A stretch of 64,000 nt of DNA from Brienomyrus brachyistius (lineage: Eukaryota; Chordata; Actinopteri; Osteoglossiformes; Mormyridae), in NCBI RefSeq assembly GCF_023856365.1, contig NC_064552.1:7431160-7495159 (forward strand). Direction: 5' to 3'. The notes beneath the pieces were generated by a model. It did no database searches. It was not told the DNA's origin and saw nothing but the letters and a program-made list of their open reading frames with translations. Shown here piece by piece: positions 22,130 to 35,483 of this stretch (position 1 is the stretch's first letter; each line of letters starts with the position of its first letter). The position numbers and the translations under genes are program-made.

Positions 22130-25100
22130 GGAATAATAACAAAAAAAAATAAAACGTTATGCGGTTCCATTAGATCTTTTTAGTCACAGGATTTTACCCA
22201 TACTCTGACAGAGTCTTCTCTACCTTTCAAAAGCCATGTCACTCATTCTGAAAGACAATTTAACGCCTGTTTACTTGGCGGCCCTTTCAACACACATCCG
22301 TCCCGTTCTTAGGAATTCCATGGGAAGAGTCTGGAATTGTGATCTCAAAAACAGTCCATCCGACCTGCTTCTTTCAGTCCTTCCCTTCTGCTAAGCACAG
22401 TCAGTCAGGGATCATATACATAATTTTTTTTTATGGAGGAAGCAAACCAGCTCTGATGATGTCATGATGCTTCAGCATTGAAACGGACGTTTCGGTTATA
22501 TGACGTGAAATACAATAATGCAAACCCGTGGACTATTTGACTCCTGTCACATGATCAGCTGTGACAGTGCAGTTTGAAGGAAGGATTTACGAAACAATAT
22601 TAGTATTACATCTCTTATTTCCACCACTCTGTATTACTTGGTAAAACCAGGCATTTTGATGATTTTATTGTACCAATGTGATTAGTGCAGTGTGGGAAAA
22701 TAAAATGGTCACTTTTTTCTATCAGAAACCTCAGAATATAAGAACCACTGGCACTCTGAATAAATTCTTTGCTCTGTTCTGATGTTCCGGTGAACTATCT
22801 TGCCTTAATAGTTCCTCATGTTTTTTTCCCTTGTATTGGAAACAAACCTCTCTATTCTTTTCAAAATGAGAATAAATTTGAAAAAATTCTTCCTATTCTT
22901 TTTATATTCTTATCACCGTGATGGAAAATGCACATGGAAGGTTGTCTTGTTTTTTACTTCTAGCCTTTAGTTTGCTTTTATGCCCACTATCACACTCACA
23001 AAATATCACCCATTATAAAGGCTCACAAAATGTTAAAGGAAGGAATATTCAGGGCTAAAGAATTCTTGAAAATGACAATGAAAATATGTGCTAATTTAGC
23101 CAGAGGCTCAGCCATATTCATTCCTTTGTTCTGCCAAAACAAATCTCACATCCATTTACATGCTTACTTACAATTGTTTCCAATATCTATGAATACTGTG
23201 TCTGGGCCATCCTGCATTATTTAGTTAAATATTTATCATTTGAACTAAGCTTTTTCACAAGCGTTTTTTGACTAATAGGCATCATTCTGCTAGTACATGT
23301 GCAACAATTGACATTCATGTGGCATATTGCATGATGAGGCCGGTCTGGTCGATTCATAAAAAGACAATCGCGCGATAAATGTATCCATTTGCGATGATGC
23401 CTTCATCCACTTAAGGTTGTAGGAGTTTCCTGAGCTCATCCCAGGAAGCAGAAGGTGTGAGGCAGGGTAAGGGAGGGAAGCCAGTACATGACAGGGCACG
23501 TACCCGCGTGCAAAATCTATAACATCTGAGTCAAAAGTTCACTTGATCAGCATGTCATTACATTGAGGAAAGAAGCAAAGCGACTTAAATAACATCCACA
23601 TAAAAAGAGGTTGACATGTATATCCCTCACAGATACAAGGGCGGGCTGGACTCAATCCTGAAACCCCTGAAGGAAGAAGCAACATTTTACAGTAACGTTC
23701 CTCTGTCCGACAATGCTGAAGTCTGTCTAAAGAGATTCCATTTCAGCTTGAGCTGGTTAACACTGTGGAATGATGTAGTACACGCATTTGATTCTTCATG
23801 ATAAATATGAACGTCAAGCCAAGTTTAAATTGGGCATGTTTATATAAAAAATTGTAGTAACTCTTCTTTTGTTGAGACATGGCCTTTCATGTTTCATTCA
23901 TAAGCAATTACCCATTATTGTATTTTGTTTATTTACAGATGCATATCAGCTGCGGTGAAAACAAATGCGTTTTACATTTTTTTCAACGTTAACTTGCATC
24001 GTTCTATTTTTCCACGCAGCAAGCTTTCGTTGCCCTCCCCAATGAAATGAAAAAGAACCATCGGCAATTCACGTAACCTTCTAGTAATATATGAAGCAGT
24101 TACTGGCTTCGCAATGTCAAAAATTTGGTTTAATCTATAAAGGATAATTGATGCTGTTCCATAGGCTTTTGTGAATTTCAGCCACTCAGACTGTAGGAAA
24201 TGTGGTGACATTCCTAGTTAGATTATGGTCACATGAGGAAGCCAGAATTTGTCTCTGCTCCCCAGAACCTATATTCATTGATTTATGTTTCTACTATGTT
24301 CATTTCCACAGAAAAATGTTTTTGAAGGCCTTTGGAAACTGTTCTCTTTTTGGTTTAATGCTATTTCTTTCTAATTCCCGTTAAGAAACAGTTAGATTAC
24401 TAGCAGTGGGATTTGTTTCAGCAGTCGTTCTAAAAACAATTTGAGGATGATTTTTTATCACCTACACACCGTCCAAACAACTGGTCCATTCACCAGGATC
24501 AGATCACCTATCACTGTCCTGTCTCCAATTAAATGGCATGACTGTAACTTCTAACTTTTACAGTAAGCAGAGATCAAGAAATTGTTATATGCATTTTTTA
24601 TATCACATTTATAGACATTGTTTACTTTGGGGAGTATAATATCAGATGCAGGATATTTGCAAAAAGCTCTGTCGAATTCTGTATCAGCTCTGAATGAGAC
24701 GTCTCTAGTCTGACTTTGCATGTTGTTTGTATTTCTGGAAATGCGTTTTGTTTAATAAGTTACTGGAAGATTCAGCTTTTTCTACTTTGTGCAGCCACAG
24801 TGTCAGCCTTGATACATGTTGGCGTAAATTCAGAGTGCAGAGGTTGCTGGATGGCTGTAAGCTAACTGTAGGCAAGGTTCCTGGGGCAAATGTTGTTTTG
24901 ATGTTGGAAATGGCTTGCCGCTTTTATTCATTTTAAGGATATACTATATTTTACCTCGTGCTAATATTAGCTCAGTATCACAAATACTATATAATGCTGT
25001 CATCAATGCCAACAGATAATTCCGAATGACCCATGTGCATATATCACCATCCTGTCACTAATACCACTATACAGAACATCAGTGAAAGAGTTTTCCAGAA

Positions 25101-27680
25101 CAGACTTGGAAATATTATTTGCGTAAAATGTATAAAACAATTCTATGTTGTTTTGACAGCTGCACATGCTTATAGCACAATACACACCTGAGTAACATGA
25201 AATACAGGAGTCACTAATGTAAAAGCATCAGTTGGCATTATAAACACACAATAACGAGCATCAATTATGCTGCAATTATGGACTTACAGTGCATTTTCAC
25301 AAGAATGTTCCCAAAAAGCAGTCTGACAGTCTACTAATAAAATTTGGTACTCATTGTCTAGTGATCCTGTTGCCACAGGCAGTGTACTGGGGGGGGGGTA
25401 ACACACCCACACAAATCTGTAGACAGGATCAGGCTCATTATCTATGAACTCTATTAGAGTGGAAGAAGAGAATGCAAACAATAGTTACCTACTTTCATTT
25501 TCATTTAGTTTAAGTGACATTATAATAGCCCTCAAAGACAAACCACGAGCCAGAGAATTTCGTCAACAAAAGTTGGTCAACAAGATAGCTGCAGTCATAA
25601 AGACAAGTAAATCAGTAATGGGATCTCAAATGTCTCTAAAGTGTCAAAAGTTTGCTGCTGAAAAAAAATGTAATACCAAGTTATTTTATTGTAGAATTTG
25701 TCATTGTGTGAGTAAACCTATTAGTGAAATAGAGTTTCTCTATGCTGACAAAGTTAAACAAATCTTTGATCTTGATTGACAATTTGCTAGATCCACCATT
25801 CAGTACTAACAGATTGATCATGCTTGTACAGAAAATTCCCAAATCCAGAAAATTCCCAAATCCGTGGAGTATTTTTCTGCTATTTTGTTTAGTTGATGTT
25901 ATGTTATATAATGACAAATGAATGGCTTAAATCTATTTTGCTATAAACAAGCAAAAAGTCAGCAGTTCAAGATGCATGAAACATTACATCTACGGAAGTC
26001 AGTAGCTTGGAGAGTGTTTTGTCCTTACAGTTGTTAGTTGAGACACTGGACTTTGGAAATTCAGAAAGATCATGGGAGAATATTTGGAATTGAGATCAAT
26101 ATATCATGTTTAGTGGTGGTTTCTTAATTACAGGCAGACACCGTTTAATTAGACTTGTGCATGTAGGAGTTAAGGAGCTAGTAAACAAGTGCATGATTTA
26201 GTTGTAATTAATGTAGTCAATTCAGTCCGTTTAACAAGGGTACATGAATCAAGACACTCAAGATGTGGGGCTGCAAGGACAATAAGAGTTAGTTCACACA
26301 TCTGTGGGAGTTGGGATGTTATTGTCATTGTTAGTAATAGTAGTAGTTGTTATTATTCGTAGTAGTAGTAGTAGTAGTAGAATTGTTACTATTGTTGTGT
26401 ACAACAATAACAAGGTAACGCATAAGTATGGAGCAGAAGCATTAATTTCTTTTTTTCTGTTTTTGAAATTATCATAGTAAAGGTTTGGCAATAGTCCCAC
26501 TGATGGATTTCTTAAATTTAATCTGTACATCCAAAAGGGGGAGACAAGCATTATGAAGACACAGCATTATCCAATTGATTTGGGTAAACAAAGTAAAACT
26601 GCAGAACATTTGCAGAAGCACAACAAAGAACAATGTGGAAAAAAAAAATCCCATAATTAGAAGTCCGCTGACAGCATGTTAGAGACGAAGCACGATGTCA
26701 CAAAAGATTAATTACACCTCTTGCCTAAAAGCACTGGGCATCTTTCAAACAGGATTTCAGTCGTACATTGTAACAAAGCACTCCAGTCAAACAGCCAATC
26801 ATTCAGTCACATTAATATCTCTGAGGATTTGATGTTGTCACATCTCCAGACAGATCATATTATTGGCCATGCTATCATTTTGAAATCGTACAGATCAATT
26901 CATTGTGCAGATCATTACATCTCAAACATCATTAATACTGGAGTGAAAAAGCTCTACATGTTGTTACACTTACTTATAACCATCACCCTTAAATTTGGCT
27001 CAATGAGAGGTACACAACCCCAGGGCTGTTACTGCTTATGGATCTGTTTGTACTTTTCAGGTGTAAGTATTTAAGTAAGTGTCTGTAATTACCTTAAACC
27101 TCGAAGGGGGGAAATCTGTTTTTAACCTCGAACAACAGATTCAGCAGATTTTCTGAGTTACATTTTCTTCTCTGTTTCCCATGAACAACACCAAAATGGG
27201 GGGGATGGTAATGAATTTAATTCATCAATACTTTTCAATGCATGCTGCATGTATTTATCATAGATTTTCTGTGCATCGCCAGACCGCTTTTCATAAGTAG
27301 AATTCAAAAACAGAATATGACTAATTGCACATAGTGAATGCTTAATTTGATTGTGTTAGCTGCTGCCTGGGATGTTTGATAATGACGTTTGTTAGAGCAC
27401 TGAGCTATCTTTCATTTCTTAAGGTGCGCACTAGAATCTAAAAAGATATATAAAGAAAGACCTCATAATTAATTGTTTGGCAATGTGTATTTTTTTCTTG
27501 TGTATTTTTTATGCCAACTTTCTGAGTGGCAGAATCAAAGATATTTTTTCGTCCTGCTAATAGTAACAAGATTGCTTGTAAAACGCTTTTATTTATCGCT
27601 CAGTTACATTGAGTACTTGGACAAAATCTAATGCCTAGCTACTAAATCTGCATCTGCCTGCTTTGATAGTATTCATGGGG
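22130..27680. other. Gene-free AT-rich stretch
   Basis: No gene, RNA or substantial mobile element could be supported over about 5.5 kb. Small features: a G run at 25391-25398; AAAATTCCCAAATCC doubled in tandem near 25832-25862; and a TAG/GTA trinucleotide tract at about 26333-26382. The 111-codon frame at 25444-25779 has no recognisable domain. Confidence 0.45.
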
Positions 27681-27689
27681 GCTACATTA

Positions 27690-27920
27690 CTGATCCATCC
27701 ATCCATCTTCCAACTGTTCCTGCTGGTCTGGGTTGCAGGGGACCCAGGCACCACAGAGTAAGATACTGTGAACGTCTCTGGATGGGATGCTTGTATACCA
27801 GGGCACTCACACGCACATTCACACACTATGGGCAGTTTAAAGATGCCAATTAGCCTAATTTCATGTGTTTGGACAGTGGGAGGAAACCAGAGCATCCAAA
27901 GAAAAGCCTGGAAGTGCAAG
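27690..27920 (-). mobile_element. SINE/LINE-tail element, minus orientation
   Basis: Begins with CCATCCATCCATCTTCCAAC (the GGAT tail read in reverse). It continues through GGTCTGGGTTGCAGGGGACC, a GGGCACTCACACGCACATTC segment and ATGGGCAGTTTAAAGATGCC, then ATTAGCCT and GGACAGTGGGAGGAAACCAG. These modules match, in reverse order, the family at 15959 and 54333. The 5' head is missing. Confidence 0.8.
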
Positions 27921-27929
27921 GCTTTGGTG

Positions 27930-29130
27930 CTGCACATCTTTTGGTTTTTATTTTCCACATTGGAATTATGGGTATAACAAAATATAGTTCTTTTTAGTAA
28001 CATAAAATGATGATATTTGTTAAATAATGTAACACATAAGGCCTCTTCTGTAAACTTAATTGCACAGTGAATAATTGGTTATACCAGCTTATCAGCAATG
28101 ACTGCAAGCAGGCACCTCCTGTAGATACTGATGAGTGTTTCGGGGCACCTTGGAATTTTAGTGAAGTCTTCCATGCAGAACTACTCCAACTTAGTAGTAT
28201 CTGTTGACTTTACAATGATGACCTGTTCAAATGAAGTCCTGCCATTAGATTTAAGTGGGCTTCATGCTTGGAGCCAATTGAAACACCAGATTTCGGTGGC
28301 TCCACCTTTCTGATGTAGGCTTGCTGGTCTTATTGTCTTCTCCCTCAAACCAGCTATGTTTCACTTCCTGCTTGCAGACAGATGTGCTAATGCTGTCCAG
28401 CGGAATTCTCTGGTGCAGAGAACAATTCACAGATCTCTCGACAATGATATAACTTTGGGCTCATATTTTCTGCCAGACTGCTTATGGAAACAAATGCAAA
28501 TCAGAGACGAAGAATATTCATTTCTACAGTATTTTATAATCCAGTCATTAAGCTTATTGCTTTTGTTTTGTTTCTTTTATGTCCTTTTAAATGTTTTTAA
28601 TTTACAGATTTCATTTACTAAATACAAAACAGTTATAACACTCTGTGAAAAAGCATATTTGCTTACTTTAGGGCACTTACCTGTTTTTGTAATGCACAAC
28701 AACATCGTACATATATTTGGCATGAAAAAGAAACAGCATACTGTAATACTGTAAAACATTACTTTGTAAATATTACTATTACACATTCTTAACCATCACT
28801 ATGCCTTTATATATAAAAATAAATGCAATGTGCATTACAAAAATAGATGCAATGTGCTTCGTATATTAATTTGAATGCAGCAGAAATACTGCAAAATGAC
28901 TTCAAAACAGTCTTCAAAAACATTTTTATTTTTAGATTCTATGTGACTTTTCCTGTAATGAGAATAGTATGTAAAAGCTGTATATATCGCATGTAGTACG
29001 TAAATATAAGCAAGAATATTTTATGGTCGGAAAAAAAAAGTATTTGATATAATTTTAAATTCCCATACAAAGTATTAGAGTTGTGGAAGTATGAGTTATA
29101 TTTTCTGGCTTATTTTTGTTGAATTTATCT
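27930..29130. other. Gene-free stretch
   Basis: 28090-28470 is more complex than its surroundings, with an open frame starting at 28356, but no protein family or splice logic is visible. It may be an eroded transposable element or a regulatory block. Confidence 0.35.
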
Positions 29131-29139
29131 GGTGCAATA

Positions 29140-29203
29140 ACACCCTGAAATTTCCTTTGGGATCAATAAAGTTTCTGCATCCATCTATCCACCTTTCCAT
29201 CTG

Positions 29204-29248
<45 letters not shown>

Positions 29249-29249
29249 G
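29140..29249 (+). mobile_element. LINE 3' tail with (TCTA)n microsatellite
   Basis: CCTGAAATTTCCTTTGGGAT followed by CAATAAAGTTTCTGCATCC, then TCTA repeats at about 29203-29249. The motif 'aatttcc..gggatcaataaag' ahead of a TCTA array is the characteristic 3' end of Rex/Babar-type fish LINEs. Only the tail is present, as expected of a 5'-truncated insertion. Confidence 0.65.
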
Positions 29250-29259
29250 CAAAAACTTT

Positions 29260-32200
29260 ATCCATGCTATATGACATGATACATGATTTCTATATGTGAA
29301 GAACAAATAGATAGACCTTGCTTTGTATGTATTTCACCTGATCAACCTGATCTACCAGAGGGAGCAATTATTAATGGCCTACTGTATTTCCACCTTGATG
29401 CTACTATGGTTAATCCCTATTTTTCTGTCCCTTTCTTTCATGCTAGAATTAAACAGAATAATGTGTCCCTAATTTGAGAGGCAGTTGACTGCTTGTGGAG
29501 GATCCACCCATACATTTCCCATGCCAACACCCCAACGGAAGGGTTCATACACACAGGAATTCACTACCACTGAGCAAAGCTAAGGTCTTTCTTGGCCTGA
29601 GGAGCTGTGTAGAGTGGGACGAGTAAGCAAAGCCCTACCATCCTGGAAGCAGTCAGGTCCCCACAGAAGGAGGCCAATGGCCTGTGGAGAAATCATACAA
29701 AAGGGGGTCGATCCTCTGTTAAGGAAATAAAACCTAACATAGTACCGGCACTCTGCAACTGACTACATTTCAAAACTCAAGCCTGCAAGTGTAATTCCCT
29801 TGTAAAATAATATTAAGTCAATAAAACGGCACGTAAACTGCTTTCGGAATAATTTTTTGATGATTTTTATATTTCTCATAAATATTTCTGCATGTCATAT
29901 CCAATATATCTTGCTGTGAATTGGCATTGATATGGGCCTCATATAAATTTCACATATAAGGGTTTCTGCAAACAGACCACAGCATTACATGTATGTTCCT
30001 TATAAGTATGTTCCTTAAAAATGGTGCTACGTTCCGTTGAATTTTTCTTTTCATCTGCTTGTGGAAATTGCAGTTCTCCCGATAGTATCACTCTAAAGAA
30101 AAAACTAATTCGAAACGAATATATGGGGTTATAAAATGAAACTCAGTTATTGGAGAAAAGAACCCATCCAAACATGTTAATGTTGATACAATGTAGCTAC
30201 TGCATTTGACGGCTAAACTGGGAGTTCTCCGAACTAGGTGACTTTGACATGTTGCTTTGAAATGTTTTACTGCATTATAACAACAGACTGTCAATGCAAT
30301 AGTTAAAGTCTATCTACCTACTGAATTAGTAAGATATGTTCACAAAAAGATCACTACATGAATGCTGAAAAAAAACGCCTGTAAATGAGAAACCTGCTAT
30401 ATGATACAATGCTAGAACTATGGTTACGAACTGAAAATGAACAACGGGACACAAGTGCAGTGAATAAAGGTGCCTCTTCTCATTATGAAAATGGTGGCTT
30501 GATAACTTGCAGTTCAATTTGTGTTTTTTTTTTGTTTGTTTTTTTTTTGAGGGGGTGGGGGGTGCATTATGAAACTACATTGACGTCCTGATAAATCCAG
30601 GGATCATTATAAAACCGCAACCTCCACAATAGCACACAGCCTGCTTTCAGACTGGTCATGAATGACTGACTGTGTCTCATCAGCAAACACACAGACAGGC
30701 CCTGGACATCACTATAACCGCTAAACATCCCTGTTGAATTTCGTATCATCATGAATGACTCGCAATTTGTCTTGATATTAGATGGCTAATATTTAATTTG
30801 TTTAAAAATACATATTTATTTAATAGCCCCCATCATAAAAGTAATATTCTTTTGGTTTCACCTCCAAAAAATGAATGTACAAAATAAAACATTTTTAAGA
30901 GTGAAAAGTGTTCTGATGAATGACCAAGTCCTTTTTATAGTGATATACGATGTATATTTTATATGTATACAATCCGTTGTGAGCCAATTAAACTGATGAC
31001 ATTACAGGCGTCTGTATCTTTAGTTTAAAATGCGCTGATAGCGGCCTATATAGGTAAAAAAAAAATAAACATCGCGTGAATTAGCGAAAAAAGAACAGGA
31101 AACTTGAAAAAGGTGCATCCAATTATTTGTTTCCACCCAGACATCACTGTAAAAAATCTAAAGATTAAAACCAAAACACTCTTAGGAATTACTACTTGTG
31201 CTGAAGACAAAAATACGTTTTGGTTTAATTTATTCATATTATGAAAGCAAAATTATATTTTACTTCTGTTGTACCGCGCATATATCCACAACAAAAAAAA
31301 AAGAACTCATTAGTGGAAAAACTTTTCAAACGGCAATTCAATCTAACCACAGATTATGTGGATTTACTGGGAAAACCATGGATTATTATTTAAATAGCCA
31401 ATATTGTATTTTTTTTAATATATATATAGTGGAGGCATCACGAGAAAATCATTTTGAACTTGCATTTTTAACAGACAAAGCCAAATTAAACCGCGTTTAA
31501 TGAAACAGTCATTTAAACCGCATTTAACGACATCGTTGTTGAATTTCTGAATGCACTTACAAAAGGCTGTTGCTTGTACTACAATCCTGTGTATACTAGC
31601 TATATCAAAAGTTATGTAAGTGCAAATAAAAGCATGGGGACGTGTTGTTTGTGTTGTTTTACTGTGCAATATATAATGACACTCCTCCTGTGTTACAGAT
31701 GCCTCAGCCTGTGCTGTCTTTTTACAACAAAGCTAGTTGCTGAATGTCAGGCGTCATTCCGAGTTGAGAGAGCGCAACAGGATTCCACGGAAGCGTGAAT
31801 TGCAAAGTTCTTAACTTTCCGACTGCACCATTTCTCTTTCTTTTGCTGTTGCATTGGCAATATTAATGGCAATACACAACGCATGCTTTAGTAGAATATA
31901 AGAGAAAATAAGAGAATACATTGTTTAATGGTTAAATTATTAATTGTCCTCCGATTAAACTACATATGATATGTTGCTGTTTTTTTTTTAACAAACTACA
32001 TATTACTCGGTTTTTTTGTGGTTGCCCTTTGCTTATATTAAGAAGCCGGTAAAGCATAACTGGCCATGAGAATGTGGAAGTTACGGAAGCAGTGTCATGT
32101 CAGCCTTTTAGAGGAGCATGATTTAAAAATAGGAACGGGAAAGAAAAAAAAATATTAAAAGCTGTAGTATAAATCCCGGAATATACAATTCTCGTTTGAC

Positions 32201-33100
32201 CCAAACGAAAATTGCCCGTTATCAAGGCTATGGGCTTAAAGGATTTTTTCTATTGCGTAGCCTATATTTATAAGATCTATTAATCTTCCATAATGCGGTA
32301 CTTATTATCGTTCATCAGACAGTCTATAATATATAGTATAGTGTATAGTATTTATAGTATTTGTTGTTTAAAGTAAGCCATGGTAATTAGCTATCCTGTA
32401 GCTTACTTTCCTGTACACCCCCCTCATCAGTAAATAAATCTGATCCTCCTTCGGGAACAGACAACATCGTCCAGGAAGATATATAATCATACCTCAATGA
32501 ATTTAAATGATGTGAAAATGAGCTTTAAAATATTTGAGTGTACTTCTTAAATTCTGCGAAATAACTATCTCGGTGCCTCACGGTTTTAGTAGCCATTGAT
32601 TAATCTGAATTCATAACATGACAACTTTTCTAAATCGTAAAAAGCATAATATTAATGCCAGGCGTGTGTTAGCATAGTTTTGGCGGTGATGGGAATGGTC
32701 TCTTACTGTGAGAATAGGCCTATCAGTGAATTTTCTTTTGATGTTGCGCATTAGCCTACCGTTGCGGTACAGAGGGAAAGTCTGCAGCATCCCGCCTTGA
32801 TGTGTATAGATGCGTCGTACATTTCTGAGGATGAAATATAAAAATACTTTTGAACAGACTGCAGTTACGTAACACTGGAACGACTAGTCAACCTCCCCGC
32901 AACGGGGTGTAGTGTTTTCTTAAACACAGAGTAAAAAAAATCAAATTGCATGTATCAACTGACATGCACTAACTTTCTATATTTAAAAAATAAAAAAGAA
33001 AGAAAATTGAAAAATAGTTGGTAACTTTGTTTCATATTCCACGTCAATGAAAAATGTCGGTCTGTCTTCATTTGGTTGTTGTTTTGTTTGTTAAGACAAT
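29260..33100. other. Gene-free AT-rich stretch upstream of msx3
   Basis: No exon or RNA gene supported. There is a T run followed by a G-rich run at 30522-30563, and a complex segment at 29480-29730 of unknown nature. 32640-32900 has scattered CpG but no frame. Confidence 0.4.
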
Positions 33101-33109
33101 TGCTTATTT

Positions 33110-33390
33110 GGATTTTTGCCCCGGGGTAGCTTCCTTTTTCATCCTGCCGACACTGGCGCCGTCCAAACCATAACTTGTCTGGTGTACTTAAAGCTTTTAG
33201 TGAGCAATTGCCTGTTGCTTTTCACTTAGCTGTGCCATTATAAGGACCAAGAAAAGCCTTAAATAGCTGTAATATTGTGTGATAGACTGTCATTGCCAGT
33301 TAAATCCCATTTACGAGTTAATGACTGATTACTTTAACTAGTGTCATTTAAATTGGTGTAGATTTATACCTTACGTGTTTGTTTAGCCAA
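33110..33390. promoter_or_regulatory. Candidate proximal enhancer of msx3
   Basis: Repeat-free block 0.5-0.8 kb before the msx3 start. It holds GCCGACACTGGCGCCGTCC, TTTTAGTGAGCAATTGCCTG, GCTGTGCCATTATAAGGACC and ACGAGTTAATGACTGATTAC. Proximity to a developmental homeobox gene and the mixture of ATTA, CAATTG and CpG-containing words make it the best regulatory candidate in the window. Function is inferred. Confidence 0.38.
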
Positions 33391-33719
33391 CTTTTTGTTT
33401 GCTGTGTTAGTTTTAAAACTAGTATATATTGATATGGAATCTAAAAACTGATTTGAAATAAGCTATGGTTGTTAATCAGACAACTGTCTTTTTTAATGAA
33501 AACCCTCAAGTGATGTTTTTACTGTAAATCATCTGTGTGGGTTCAACTAATGAGAAAAACGGGTCTGCCCTACTGGTTAATTATTCTAAAACTGGTCTAG
33601 AGACTATGTTCCTATACGACTTCAGCCCCCGAGCTATCAACAAACATCTCCAGCAAACCGTCTAAGATTACTCCTCTTTTTTTCCGTATCTCCCTTGATG
33701 TGTTTGAGACGATAATTAG

Positions 33720-33810
33720 CCAATCAAATGAAACTCCGGCAACGTCATCAGCCAAAGTTAACCAGCTGATTGGAAGGCGGCGAGATAAGAGGCACTGCGG
33801 CGCTTTAAAA
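33720..33810 (+). promoter_or_regulatory. msx3: Probable msx3 core promoter
   Basis: CCAAT at 33720-33724 and a TATA-like TTTAAAA at 33804-33810, about 100 bp before the first coding ATG at 33911. This predicts transcription starting near 33835, giving a short 5' UTR. Spacing of CCAAT and TATA-like box is conventional. No transcript evidence is available. Confidence 0.45.
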
Positions 33811-33910
33811 GCTGAAACTAAACCAGATGCAAAGAATCTTGCTAACCGCTGTTCCGAGAAGTTGAGGAAACACGGGCGCAGTTCAGGACTGTCAGTTCAA
33901 TTAAAGTTGT

Positions 33911-35483
33911 ATGGCCCCATACTCTTGTAATATGAATCCTGTTCAGGGGTCTCCATCCCAAGAGCTAAATCTCCAAGAGAAAGGAAATTCTGAGAAGGAA
34001 GACATTAAACCAAAAGACAAGTTTTCCAAAGGATGTAAAAGTAAAACCTTTAGTCTTCCTTTTAGTGTGGAATCGCTTATTTCTCACAGAACGACCTGCA
34101 GAGCGCAATATTCTTCCTTTGACGCAGATTTGGGTGTTTCTAAGCCTGGCGCAGAACCAACGAAACAAAATCTTCCGAGGACAATATATACAGGGAGTAA
34201 CATATCTGTGGACGGTTTTGCAAGTTTGTCGGACTGCACCAGAAATGAAAATGAAGAAGTTAGCGAAAAGGATCAGAGACCCTGGATGGAGACTTCGTCT
34301 TATTCCGCTTCTCCTAGTAAGTTCCAGCTTGCCCTGTTATTTGCACGGAAGTATTTCAGCTTAGATTTTGCTGGAGAGTTGTGCACGTTTTTTTTTTTTA
34401 GAAAATATGAAAAAAATACAGCGATTGGCATATAAGAATGTAACAGTCGTTTTAGTCGTCGCGTTTTATCCGAATTTTGTTTTCCTTGCTGCCGTTGTTG
34501 TTGTTATTGATGATGATGATAATGATGATGATGATGATGATGATGATGATTATTAATTCCTTGTCTTTGTAAGTTTTGGTAAAATTGTTCGAGTAAATGC
34601 TTCGCTGATTTTTTTATTACCCTAGTAAACTGCAAGCTCTGCAGTTATAACAGCAATAGCTTTCCTGATGCCTTTCAATAACGGATTTAGTGGGAACTTA
34701 AAACTTATGAGGATTAAAAAGATTGTGTGAATTTGAGACAGTAAGAACACAACCATCGCTTACAATATCATTTTCTGATATACTGTACCTTGAGATAATG
34801 TTGTGTTAAGTTTTCATCGGCAGAATCAACAGCGTTCCCCTGGGACTGTAAACGGCAATATTCTGGCCCTCATGTTAACTGACATATAGCCTTGATAATA
34901 CACACATTCATCTTGCAAATACTTTATCGAGAAAAGGCATAGTGCAATATAAGGGCATATAGTGGCATATTTAATATTCGGAATGGAATCTTTGTATTAG
35001 CGAAAGCAATGACAATGATTTGAATTTGAATTTGCGCAATAACAGGTTTCTTGTTTTTATTAAACAGGACATTCCAGTCCATCTCCGTGCCCCCTCAGGA
35101 AACACAAGAACAACAGAAAACCTCGTACGCCTTTTACGACATCACAGTTGCTTTCTTTGGAGAGAAAGTTTCGCCAGAAACAGTACCTTTCCATAGCAGA
35201 AAGAGCAGAATTCTCCAATTCACTTAATCTGACGGAGACACAAGTCAAAATCTGGTTCCAGAACAGGAGGGCTAAAGCCAAGAGACTCCAGGAGGCCGAA
35301 CTGGAAAAGTTTAAACTGGCAACAAAGCCCCTGGTACCTGCCTTTGCCTTCCCCTTCCCCCTTGGTGCTCACGTAGGATCTCCATCAGTTTACGGACCTT
35401 CTAATTCATATCCAAGACCTTCCTTGCCCGTTCCCGGACTGTTTGGTGGACCTGTGACTTATGGAATGTATTATCTGTCTTAA
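33911..35483 (+). CDS. msx3: Msx-class homeobox transcription factor, msx3-like
   Basis: Two coding exons, 33911-34316 and 35068-35483, join through an A|GA arginine codon to give 273 residues. Msx proteins are nuclear homeodomain repressors acting in dorsal neural tube, neural crest and appendage development. An engrailed-homology-1 repressor motif, [10 protein letters not shown], lies at residues 49-58 (Groucho/TLE binding). The homeodomain is about residues 151-210 (35112-35291), with the Msx-typical [13 protein letters not shown] arm and recognition helix [18 protein letters not shown]. The intron position before the homeodomain and the YYLS C-terminus also fit the family. The donor is TA|GTAAGT and the acceptor ACAG. 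Two starts are possible: M1 at 33911 (T at -3, G at +4) and M8 at 33932 (A at -3). Assignment to msx3, rather than msx1 or msx2, rests on the tubgcp2-adam8 neighbourhood; the Msx class itself is certain. Confidence 0.93.
34508..34553 (+). repeat. (GAT)n microsatellite in msx3 intron
   Basis: GAT/ATG trinucleotide array within the 751-bp intron, about 190 bp after the donor site. It accounts for the aspartate-rich frame there. Confidence 0.95.

Noticed and set aside
25444..25779. 111-codon lysine-rich frame
   Set aside because: AT-rich composition explains the lysines. No domain or transcript signal recognised.
28356..28754. 132-codon frame as a possible gene
   Set aside because: The second half is a hydrophobic run driven by T-rich sequence; no domain, no conserved motif and no splice partners.
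33700..33930. 76-codon frame overlapping the msx3 start in another frame
   Set aside because: Its ATG lies upstream of the CCAAT and TATA-like elements, so it is probably outside the transcript. It has no recognisable features.
35060..35281. Antisense frame across the msx3 homeobox
   Set aside because: It is the complement of a strongly conserved coding exon; no independent evidence.
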